Positions 1-11,500 of a stretch of DNA of 64,000 bases are shown here, piece by piece. Under the pieces are notes generated by a model that saw only the letters and a list, made by a program, of their open reading frames with translations, was not told the origin of the DNA and did not search any database. Position numbers and translations under genes: made by a program. The stretch's first letter is position 1, and every line of letters starts with the position of its first letter. The DNA comes from Yponomeuta sedellus. Lineage: Eukaryota; Arthropoda; Insecta; Lepidoptera; Yponomeutidae. The stretch is taken from NCBI GenBank assembly GCA_934045075.1, contig OW203745.1, positions 14,108,184 through 14,172,183 on the forward strand. The letters are read 5' to 3'.

Positions 1-202
1 GTATCCTTATCAGTCAAGTTATTGCAAAATGTATCGACATTATTCAATAACTCAAAGATAAGATCATGCTTTTAGTATGCCCCTGCAGTTAACTAGTTAT
101 GAAAACAATCCTGCACGAGTTGCGAAACTTTATTTAACACCAGCAGCTATTTTAAAAACCTATTATAGCACGGGTTAGTGCATTAAAAATAAAAATAGTA
201 TA

Positions 203-662
203 ACCAGCAGCTATGTTTGCGATTTCGTCCGAGTGAGATTTGGATTGAAGCGCTCGTGGCCTAGTCGAACCGAGAGATTGGACTCAATCACTTGAGTTAA
301 GCAACAACTATGTTTGCGATTTCGTCCGAGTGAGAAAGATTTAGCACCGCTCGTGGCCTAGTCGAACCGAGTGATTGGATTCAATCACTTGAGTTGAGCA
401 ACAACAGGCGCGGTCAGGTGCAGGATGGATGACCGTCTCGTGACTCGCAAGGCACGTTAAGCCGTTGGTGCAGACTGTCATGTAATGGCAGTCGTTAAGC
501 CATGTTTGATATCTTCTGACAGTAAGGCCCGCCACTTTCTTACAATCCTCCATCAACCCGGACTTGGAACCCCCATGGTGGAGTATGGCATAACCTAGCT
601 GCGATGCAGAAAGAGACCCGTGCACCAACAGTGGGGACATACAGGGGTTGATATCGATATTT
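203..662 (+). repeat. SINE-A (5S-rRNA-like head), copy with duplicated front
   Basis: This copy runs from the block containing GCTCGTGGCCTAGTCG to the 3' end GGGTTGATATCGAT. The head contains TTAAGCA, GGCGCGGT and GATGGGTGACC-like blocks in the order found in the 5S rRNA internal promoter, so I call it SINE3-like. The first ~100 bp (CTATGTTTGCGATTTCGTCC onward) is present twice, near 203 and 302. A short SINE-B tail fragment lies just upstream at 170-206. Confidence 0.7.
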
Positions 663-1536
663 AGATAAAAAATAATTTGCTTATACAACTACAAAGACAA
701 ATACGAGTACAGTACTACACATCATAAAAGTCCCTTCGGGTATCTACGTTCGCGCAGACTAGGAAGAAGTGTAACGAAAGTACCCGAAGCTATAAGTACA
801 AGGTGCAGAAATGATTGCCGCAGTAGCGCTACCTATTTCGCTCACGCTAATATTGCCAAAAGTATAGTCACCTGCATCGATGACGTAGAATCAACCAATA
901 GCAACAAAGGCGCGCGGCCTGCCTTAAAATGAAACTATCTAATTGGTCGATCAACCTGCCGCACATCCAAAATTTGGTCATCTGCGCAGGTATATCCGCG
1001 AGACTTATTTCTTGTGTAGCACTGTACATGCCTATATCCTCGAGGGGCGAGCAGAGACCAGCGCCTTAATTATTTAACATTTCACTTATACATCTCTGTG
1101 CGACAGCGGAATGTTCATTTAGATTTGCCGTATAGATATGAGGCGTAATATGTGTAGCACGTAGTGGATATCGCAATTAGTGGATATCTGATATTTGACA
1201 ATGATATTGAGCCACATAATTGCACGAAAAAGTCCAGTAGACGTTGTGTTGCTGCACACATACTGATGTATACGTGAAAACTTACATTATCAAGCTAGCG
1301 CCTTGAGAGAGTTGCCCCTAAGAGAGTTGAATCTTGTAGAGTTTCATAAAATTACAATTCATATTTTTTTTATAAGCATTCGATGGACATTGGGCTGCAG
1401 AATCTTTCTGATATTCTGTGGCTAGTCGAATTTACAATGAACATCGAATCCGCTACTTGACTCGTATCAATTTTGACGCGATAAATGAATATTTCCTGTA
1501 GTATTTTTAAAAAAAAACTGAAATATATTGACTTTG
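663..1536. other. Upstream flank / intron 1 of homer, nothing recognised
   Basis: No exon-like open frame or known repeat was recognised here. The block near 1195-1245, with an ATATCTGATA motif and AGCCACATAA, recurs loosely near 51380-51440, so it is probably an old dispersed repeat. Confidence 0.4.
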
Positions 1537-1671
1537 CTAATTAAGTATGTAGGATGGCTGCAAAATTTGCAAATTAAAAAAATATTTTCCGCTTTTTGGA
1601 ACGGTGACAACGCTATCCGCCATGTTGAAAGCATCTTCGGTTTGTATACAAACATCTGTCAGCCAGGGCCA

Positions 1672-1821
1672 GTGGACATCAAAGTGAGCTTCACGTAAAT
1701 ACACCCGAGTTTCAGTCGATAAAGTATCGGGGTCTCTTTTGGCAAGTTTGAGCCAATTTTTTCGCATGTTTATTTTACTGGGTACACGAATCCACAACTT
1801 TCCGGGGGTCTTTATTGACAT
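1672..1821 (-). pseudogene. THAP-like zinc-finger fragment
   Basis: The minus-strand frame reads KLWIRVPS, then MRKNWLKLAKRD, then ETRVYLREAHFDV. This resembles the second half of a THAP domain (basic patch with an invariant Trp, then the C-E-x-H-F signature), which is found in P-element/THAP9-type transposases and THAP proteins. The expected Cys before Glu is Arg here and the upstream Cys pair is absent, so it would not bind zinc. It is an isolated fragment with no neighbouring exons, most likely a relic of a domesticated or transposon-borne THAP gene. Assignment is by pattern only. Confidence 0.45.
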
Positions 1822-2396
1822 GTTTTTGTATTCTCGATTGATGTCTTGATAAACTCGATGACATCATGGTCGCGTCTTATTGCACTATGCTCACTAATAA
1901 CTCACAGATGTTGAATGTCAAACTTTGTTTACAAGTCAGGTCTGCAAACGATAGAAAAAAAATACAATTGAAATAAAAACAAACTACGGTGACAAATTTT
2001 CACTGATAGAAATAATTTAGTAGAAACTACCTAAAGTACTGATGTCTGTGATGTAATTCATCGTGTACAATGAAGATTATTCTGACTGTAGGTCAATCTA
2101 TTCATATTTTTTATTAATTGACTATTGGTAATAATCTTAAAATTGACTTCTTTATGTATGACTGGATAACTAATAAGAGTACAAGAATTTTGTGAACTAG
2201 CAGCATTTGCCGCCCTAGCAGCGTTGTACTAGCTGCCGCCATTCCACATTTACTTAGCTAAATAATAGCATATACTACGATTTTTCTATGCGGCGGCCTA
2301 TCGCTGGGTTTTCCATGATAGGCAGTGTTAAAAAAAACCACTACCGCATTTAAGACTCCTAATTCGGTAAATAAACGTACTGTTCTTCCTTCACAG

Positions 2397-2553
2397 TGAG
2401 CAGCCGATCTTCACGTGCAAGGCGCACGTGTTCCACATAGACCCGAAGACGAAGCGCTCCTGGATGTCTGCCAGCACCGCCGCCGTCTCCGTCTCCTTCT
2501 TCTATGACTCCTCGCGGAGCCTTTACCGCATCATCAGCGTCGAGGGGACCAAG
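2397..2553 (+). CDS. homer: homer exon 2 (EVH1 domain, first half)
   Basis: The acceptor is CTTCCTTCACAG and the donor is AAG|GTAAGA. Start phase is 2: the first T completes a Gly codon with GG from exon 1, giving M-G-E-Q-P-I-F. It encodes residues 3-54, including [14 protein letters not shown] (Trp24 of the ligand pocket) and [18 protein letters not shown]. It ends in phase 0. The 3' 54 bp and the donor are copied several times just downstream. Confidence 0.93.
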
Positions 2554-5500
2554 GTAAGAGAGAGAGAGAGTTGGACTGCAGTGCCATGTCACCGGAGAAA
2601 ACTTCTATGACTCCTCGCAGAGCCTCTACCGCATCATCAGCGTCAAGGGGACCAAGGTAAGACATAGTAACGGACTGCAGTGCTATGTCATCGGAGAAAA
2701 ATAGGTCTTCGTCTGAAAATCCTCGAGCAGCATTATCTACGTCGATCGGACCAAGGTGACAGAGAGTGAGTCAAACTGCAGTGGAATATGAGTCTTTATA
2801 TTATTTTTAATTTAATGTAGCGCTCTCCCAACTCTGAACTAATGGACGACCACCGGAATCAGTGAAATTTCGAACCTCTTTACAATACTCTCTTTATTAC
2901 GTTGCCTGTACGTATAAAAAATGAATCTTCTTCTAAGACTCCTTGATCAGCTTCTACCGCATCAGCAGCGTTGAGGGGACCAAGACACGAGAGAGACTAA
3001 CAGACTGCAGATGTGACTACAGATAAAAGAGCTTATTCTTTTGCTACAACTTCACGCTTAGTAGTTCATCGTCGGCGTCGAGGGGACCAAGGGGAGAAAG
3101 AGATTCGGACTGCAGTGTTAGAATGAGCGACAAATTATCAAAGCAGTAATTAAAATAAAATAAATACAAATTAATCTTAATTATAATAGAAGTTTATTGG
3201 CAATGAACATTGTAAGGATTTTATTGTCATATATAAAATAATTGTATCCGAATTATTTGTAGCATGTGTGATATTGAAGTAGTATTTATATAATAATGTT
3301 TGATAATAATACAATATAATTAGAATTAAAATGTCATAGGCGTAATTTATAAAGGCCTGCTATAGTTTATAAGGTGGCGTGCCCTTCAGGGTCCACATAA
3401 ATCCATATTTTTAGTTATGTCATCTGTATATACTTGTAGAATGCCACAAATTATTGATTATTGCGTAATTGTTTTTTGTTTTTGGGACAGCGGGAAAAGT
3501 ATATATACGCCCTTAAAGCTCGAATACTGCTATGGCGAACATTGCTCTTGAGAAAAGCAGGAATAAACGAAGACTGTTTGTCTTGCTTCCAGGCGGTGAT
3601 AAACAGCACGATAACGGCCAACATGACCTTCACGAAGACATCTCAGAAGTTCGGACAGTGGAGCGATGTTCGGGCCAACACTGTCTACGGGCTCGGATTT
3701 GGCTCCGAGGCTGAGTTGGGCAAGGTTGGTATAGAGAATGAGGGAAATAAAGATATGGTGTTTAGAGTTCCAGAAAATGATTCATTATGATTCGATTTAT
3801 AAAACTACATTGCATACAACAACAGACAACAAGCGACACTGCAGTCTTCGCTTGTTCTAGTAGTTTTTGACTCTTTCTGTGTTCCGGAAAATTGTCATAA
3901 TAATTTTTGATTCCAATTATAATCAGACAAATCCGATAGTAGGGCAAGCCGTGTGAGCCCTACATTTGCCAGGGACAGGGACAGGAGAGTGTAATTAAGA
4001 CGCGTTAATTTGATGTGTCCGTCCCGGTTGGGAGTATTTATTCTGCTAAAGGAGGTAGCGTGCAGCACACAGGTTCGCTCTATCAGCTTATTTTTTTCTG
4101 CGGTGTTGGAAACAGTAATCTCACGATCCCACTTCTGATAAGGAGTGCATTAAAATTTACAGCGTCTCCTTTATTTTTTCAATTCCATTGCGTTGCTGCG
4201 TCTTCGCTCTTGATTCGACAACTTTTTGACACTTTCAGAAGTCCGAAAAATGAACCCACTTCTGTTGTAGGCCAAGTACTTCACATCTGATTCGACATAT
4301 TTCTCCTGCAGTTCATAGAGAAGTTCCAAGAGGTGAAGGAGGCGATGGGCGCGGCGCAAGGCGGTGGCGGTAAGACTGCTGCCAACGGCAGCTCTGGCGC
4401 CGCCACGCCGCTGGCCAGTGCTACCGCCAGTCCGCTGTTAGCGGCACGCGCCGCTGCCGCCGAGGACGTGCCGCAAATAGCCGCTGTGTCGCCTATGCAG
4501 GTTGGTGTAAACATTTATTTAGTTACTTGCTGACTCAGCGAACTTCGTACCGCCTAACAGTCGAATCTTTATTTTTTTTAATTTTACCTACGTAAGAACC
4601 ATCCTCGTACTTCAAGGAATATTCTAAAAAAAGAGAAATCGGTTCAGCTGCTCTCGAGATTTGCGCTTACCAACACATTCAGCGATTCATTTTTATATTA
4701 CAGACTAGCTGACGCAGCGAACTTCGTACCGCCTAACAGTCGATTCTTTATTTTCTTTTTTTTTTCTTTTTTAAGAACCATCCTCGTACTTCAAGGAATA
4801 TTGAAAAAAAAAAGAATTAGCGAAATCGGTTCAGCTGCTCTCGAGATTTGCGCTTACCAACACATTCAGCGATTCATTTTTATATTATAGATTTCTTAGA
4901 GTGACTGAGAATTATTAACTTATTGCATGTTCCCTGATGCATTCCTAAAACGTCACATGCGACAAAATTATTCTATCAACCGTTTGTACATCCCCACTGC
5001 TGGGATACGGGTCTCTTCCTGCATCGCAGGAAGGTTAGGCCATACTCCACCACGGGGCCCAGGTCCAGGTTAATGGAGGATTGTAATGCGGTGGTGGGCC
5101 TTGCTGTTAGAAGTTATCAAGCCGCCCAAAAGGCCTCTGACATGGCTTAACGACTGCCATTACTTGACAGCAGGCATCAACAACGGCTTAACGTGCCTTA
5201 CGAAGCAGGGAAAGTTATTAATGATTTGATTTTGTTGCAGATCAAAACAGAGCCCGAAGAGATGATGGCCCATCAGAGAGCCCATTCTGTGTCTTCTTCC
5301 ATACAAGTAAGTATAAGATTTTTTATGTAGCCTATAAACGTCCCACTGCTTAGCACAAGCCTTCTTCTAGAGATAAATTTAAAATAAAACACTAAAGTCC
5401 GGCCGCTAGGAGAACGATCCTGACAGGTCACGATGGAACGGACGACGTAACTTTGAAGTGGCGTTGAATTTTCGATAAAAATATTTTTAAGTTCTATTTG

Positions 5501-8500
5501 TCCTACTAGCAAGTAATTATCATTGAAACTATACTATTATGTAAACTTACAATCAATGTAATATTTAGCGTAGTAATTTAAATGTTAAATAAAGAAGAAA
5601 TCAATATTTAATGTACTAAAATCCGTACTAAGCTGTTACAAGGTTATGTCAACCGTATTTTTTTGGAGTGATGTACCAAAAATAACGAAAATAATAACGT
5701 TTTTATTTCTAATAATTTGTTGCAGTCTGGTAAACGAAAGCGCATTGCAAAATTGGCGTAATTTAAAAAATATTCATGTGATAACAGGAAATGATGATGA
5801 TCATATGCATATAATTATTTTATGTTCAATTAGGTTAAGTTCGTTTAATTATGTTTTTGTTTTATTATTTCGTGCAATAAATAGTATCACAACATACCTA
5901 TTAGTTTATTTATTTACATATAAATCGTGAGTTGGTGGCAAAAGCTAGTTAAGAATAACGTAAGGAATTTTAACGTTGATTATCTCCCATCACTAGTCAT
6001 ATGTAACAGACAGGTTTCAGGATCGTTTTCTCCCAGCTGCCGAACTGTAACCACTGTAGTTTTTTTAAACGTGCCTATGATCCTTTAAAGTACCCCTCTT
6101 TACCCCCAGAAGCCTACAAGCCCTTTTTGCTTCGTCCACAGGGCGGCTACGCGACGGTGGGGCGGAGTCCCAGGGCGCCGCTGGCGTCGGCGGGGGCGCC
6201 GCCCGAGCCCATCGCGGATTCAGTGGAGCAGCAACTTCGCTACGAGAACGATCGTCTGAAGCTTGCGCTGGCGCAGAGGTTGGTACCACTGCTTTTTATC
6301 TGCACCGTGAATTTTGACTTTTTTGAAAGCCATAGCCAAATTAAAGTGCCCTAGCAATGAGCTGTTTTCACCAGAAATTCGCTTGTGTCATAGAAGCATA
6401 GAAGCGCTCGTGGCCTAGTCGAACCGAGTGATTGGAATCAATCACATGGCTTAGCAACAACAGGCCCGGTCAGGTGCAGGATGGATGACCCTCCCGCGAC
6501 TACCGCTAGTAGCATTTTTAAGGCACGTTAAGCCGTTGGTGCCGGCGGTCATGTAATGGCAGTCGTTAAGCCATGTCAGAGGCCTTATGGGCGGCTTGAT
6601 AACTTCTGACAGTAAGGCCCGCCACTGTCTTACAATCCTTCACCAACCCGGACTTGGCCCCCGTGGTGGAGTATGGCCTAACCTTCCTGTGATGCAGGTA
6701 GAGACCCGTGCCTCAGCAGTGGGGACATACAAGGGTTGATATCGAATGTACAATGGGTGGTTTTCTTACTTGTTGTGAATTAATCGACTTTAAATATGTC
6801 ACCCAATTGTCGTAATAAACCATGAAATTGTAAGTAGTTCTACGAAATACTGCACAGCTCAAACTTCCATCTATTCATTAAAATAAAGCCTTACGAAATC
6901 AACAATAAAACGTTTATTCCGTCGCGAAGGGTTTTTGTACAAAAAAATACTTAAAAAGCTAATAAAAACACGATACAAAATTGCAGTCTTATTACAAGCG
7001 ACACGAAAAAGAAACATTTAATAAATAAATTAACAACAATTTTCGCTAGCATTACTCACACTCAAAACACAATTATAAACCTGAGACTAACCAGTCTGTG
7101 GTTTAATTAAGGGGCATAAACGGGCCATATTTTCACTGCAATATGTGACCGGCAACTATTGGTGTCCCTCACCTACTCACATGTTAGAGAAGACACCAAT
7201 AGTTGCCAGCCACGTATTGCAGTAAAAATATGGCCCGTTTACAAGCCCCTTTAAAACAATATTGGTGCTGGGGTCACCTCAAAACTAATATGCATGAGTC
7301 TACTACGAAACTAGTGTTTATAACAAGAAAAAAACACCTGTCTCACTAACAAATAACATAGAGACATAGTATGTAACAATTATAATAAATATAATCTACA
7401 GTATTACAGTACAGTTCTGTTTTGGTCCACTTTCATTAAGTTTTAATTTTTTATGTACCGTTTAGTGAAACGATGCTACAGAGTTCGATTAAAGTACGTA
7501 AATTCGGGGAGAAAGGGGTACAAACAACTCCTATTCGGGAGGAGGGGATAATTAATGTACAACTTCTAATGGGTTCAGCCTTAACCTGAAATAGATTGGG
7601 CGCCAGTGACGTTATCCAGTATCAGGCACACTATGATAGTACCTGGCTAAGTTAGTACACATAAGAAGACTGATAATGACTGATCAATCTGACCATTCAT
7701 CAGTGGACTGATGCTTATTGAGCACTAGTACTGATCCTCAGTGTTTGATATTGACTCCTTATGAAAGTTGGTACAAATAGGTGGATGCGCTTGCGCACAG
7801 CCGTTAAAAGTCCATCTTGGTGATGGTTGGGCACTGATGACGACTGGGCACCAGTGATACATGTGCCGATTAGTTGCGGAAGCTGAAAGGGAGGCTTAAA
7901 TAATCATGGGCCCAACAGTGGACTGCCGTGATGGTGACTGGGCACTGAAAGTGACTGGGTTAATGCGGGTACCCAGTGATGGGAACGAAGCCGTCGTCGT
8001 AGCCATGCTGCGCTGGCTCGTTGTGGAAACTCAGCGGCTCGTAACCGTGGTTCACCTCGAATACAGGCTTGGGCTGCTCCTCGTGATGACGCTGCTCGTG
8101 ATGACGCTGCTCGTAATGACGCTGCTCTTGATGATGCTCCTTGGGCGTGCCTGCAATAGGCATGACGAAAGATTTTTAAATCCTCTTCCATAATGTGGGG
8201 GCACATTTATTATTTACTGGCTGTGCCCCGCCGCGGTGCTACCCGCGGTTTATCGATTTCCCCATGGGAATAAGATATTTTCCCGCAGTAAAACGTAGTG
8301 TGTGTTAATCCATGGTGTCATCTAACTCTATACAAAATTGTATTAAATTCGCTCCGGCCGTTTAGACGTGAAGGAGTAACAAACATATACACTCTAAAAC
8401 TTTAGTGTGACAAGAAACCTATATATTTCAGTAATAAACTAAACTTTAACGGAGGCCATTTTTGCCAAAGTTATTTTAAATCTTTGGGAAAACAGCTCGG

Positions 8501-11500
8501 AGTGTCATGGCGTCGCATCTGACGTCACGCCACATCGCAATCCCTAGTAATCACAACAAAGCACGGGTGAAGATTACCAATGTTAACCTAAGGGTGACGT
8601 CACTTCTTTTACTTTATTGAACATATTGGTAATCTCCTTTTTTTATAACACAAAATAAGTGTTTTAAATTCTTTTAATATCTTCTTTCCCCTAATGTCGT
8701 TAAATCTTTGATTATTTGATACTGTCGTCACGCCTATTACAAAACAACTATACTTTGGGTCTTTTTCGGTCCTTTAGCTATTGGACTTCTTTATTAATTG
8801 GAACTGGATTAAAGATTTATTTATTAATTGGAACGTGTTACGCAGAAACATTCTAACCCAATGTGGGTTAGAATGTTTCTGCGTTAGGTCATTCTCCACC
8901 TCGGGTGCCGAGTCCGGGTTGGTGCAGGATTGTAAGACAAGTCGTCGTCGTCAGGCTATACTAGTCCACTGCTGGACATAGCCCTCCCCTAAAGAGCGCC
9001 ACGTGCTATCAAAGGGGGTAATAATCCCCGGTAACCCCCACGCTGGGCATGCGGGTATTATGAGACAAGTATCCGGGTTCGAATCCTGGCTGGGAACAAA
9101 AAAAACCCCCAGGTCTTGGATGTTTACATGTTTGTGATGTCGTTGTTTCTGGTTCCCACGACACAGGGTATCCTAGTGTGGGGCCAGAAGCTACGTCTGT
9201 GCCTGTTTGTAAATGTGATAAGTGATAAGTTAGAATGTTAGGGCGGTGGTAGCGGTGCGGTGTAGAACGCCGGCCTCTCAATCGGGAGGTCGTGGGTTCA
9301 AACCCCGGCATGTACCAATGACTTTGTTTTCTAACTTATGTACATTTGTGAAATTATAGTAACAATACCACTCGCCGACGGTGAAGGAAAACATCGTAAG
9401 GAAACCCTAGTATCTGAAGTGTTGACGTACCTCAGCGCTTGCTACGTACAATGGCCCAACTATGAGGCTAAGTGCGGAAATCTCAGGTCTAACTAAGTTA
9501 GAATGTTTCTGCGTAACATGTTCTACTAAATGATTGATAAAATTAATAGAAATGCGAAGTCTACCGATCTTATGTACGACTGCGTTGAACCCGTTCTTGT
9601 CATCGGCTTCATACTCGACCACGCGCTTGGTACCGTCTGTCTCGATCAGCGTGTACTGTCCTGGGGAAGGTAAGATAAGATAGATAAGATAATTGTTTAT
9701 TTAAAAATAAATCACATCTTGTTGTATAGTATCTTAGACAATTATGTTTACAACGTAATCCTTATAAAAATCAACATTAGAGACATGGGTGAAATGTTTA
9801 GCCTCTAAATAGGTTTTTAAATTAGAGACATATTTATTTGCAGATATATTACAGAAATTAACCAATGGTCTTCACACTAGATTAATGGTCTGTGTGGTGA
9901 GGACCGGGGTCAAGCGAAATAACATTTTTGATCAAAGGGCAAGTTAAGAGTTTTACACATTTTTTTTTTTAAGCTAGAAATAAGGGTTTATACTTAAAGC
10001 TAAATTTTATTACTTTTAATTATTAAATTTTATTACTTTTAATTAGGTAAGAAGAGAATTAAGAAAGAACTGATGCAATTTGGGAGGTTTTTTTCTTCTT
10101 CTTCAGGCTTTGTTATGTGGTCCACTGCTGGACATAGCCCTCCCCTAATGAGCGCCATAGCGCCCTGTCTTCAGCTTGCCGCATCCAGCATCTGCCTGCA
10201 GTTTTTCGCTGAGCGTCATCCCACCTGGTCGGAGGGGACGAAGTTATCAAGCCGCCCATAAGGCCTCTGACATGGCTTAATGACTGCCATTACATGACAG
10301 CCGGCACCAACGGCTTAACGTGCCTTGCGAAGCACGGAACCGCTTGGAAAAATGCCACTAGCGGTAGTCACAGGACGGTCGTCCATCCTGCCCGTTACCG
10401 CGCCTGTTGTTGCTTAACTCAAGTGATTGATTCCAATCACTCGGCTCGACTAGGCCACGAGCGCTTCAGTATCAGTGGTAAAGCGTCAATTAACTGCCTC
10501 AAAATCTGGAAAACATTAGGTCTTATATTTAGCTACAGTCGCCTTTGCATCTATGTGATGAGATTATTTTTACAGCGTCCAGTGGCAGCTTTATTCGTGC
10601 CTAGGACATTAATTTTAACATGCATATTCATAATTTGTGATTACGAAAGACTTCAGAAGGTTCTGTGCAAGACTCCTGACGCACTATAAACTAAAACATT
10701 ATTGCATCGCAAAATGTTTCACATGACATATAAATATAACGTCGGACCGGCCGTCCCCAGGCATTCGATCTGCCTGGCGGGAAATTTCCCTTTATAGTGG
10801 AAGGGCACTGTCACCCGCTCTTCCCTATAAAGATATTGTTTATGATCTCATATTATGTATGGGGGTAGACAATCGCCACATCTTTCTATCTCGTACAGCT
10901 GAGCGTAGATTACTTCGAATGTTTTATTTGCTGTTCAGCTACTTCGAAAAACATTTCACTTATTATGTATGGGAGTAGACAATAGCCACATCTTTTTATC
11001 TCGTACAGCTGAGCGTAGATTACTTCGGATGTTTCACTTGCTATTTAGCTACTTCGAAAAACATTTTACTTGCGCGATGCACGATTCGATGACAGACGTA
11101 CCCTTGACTTTGTCGCCGTCTCGGGTCTCCCAGTGCTCCTTGTCGTCGCCGGTGTGGGGATCCTTCACAGAGTAGTCGAAAGAGTATTTGGGGTGCGCCT
11201 GGAACGGTCAAAGGTTGTCTTTAATGTTACTAATATTATAAAAGCGAAAGTTTGTGAGGTTTGTTACTCGATCACGCCAGAACCGATCTGGATGTTTGGC
11301 ACAGAAATAGATTACAGTTTGGAATACTTTCTTTGCGGTAAAATACACAAAAAAATGAGGCGTCGCGGGAGACAGCTAGTCATTTTAATAAAAATAGACA
11401 CCAGAGCAAAGGGTTTCAAAAGACGAGATAAAAAAAAACTATCAGATATGCAAACTAGACACTCGTCCCACGAGTTTTGTTTTTTAGATTATAGTTTGGT

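Noticed and set aside
4281..4514. Minus-strand Ala/Pro-rich frame
   Set aside because: Shadow of the GC-rich homer exon 4 linker.
7906..8193. Plus-strand open frame with a hydrophobic [12 protein letters not shown] stretch, membrane-protein-like
   Set aside because: It is the antisense of the His/Glu/Gln-rich last cuticle exon. Splice signals and RR-2 homology are on the minus strand.
10294..10689. 131-codon plus-strand frame
   Set aside because: First half is antisense of a SINE-A. The rest lacks similarity to anything and has no splice or start context.
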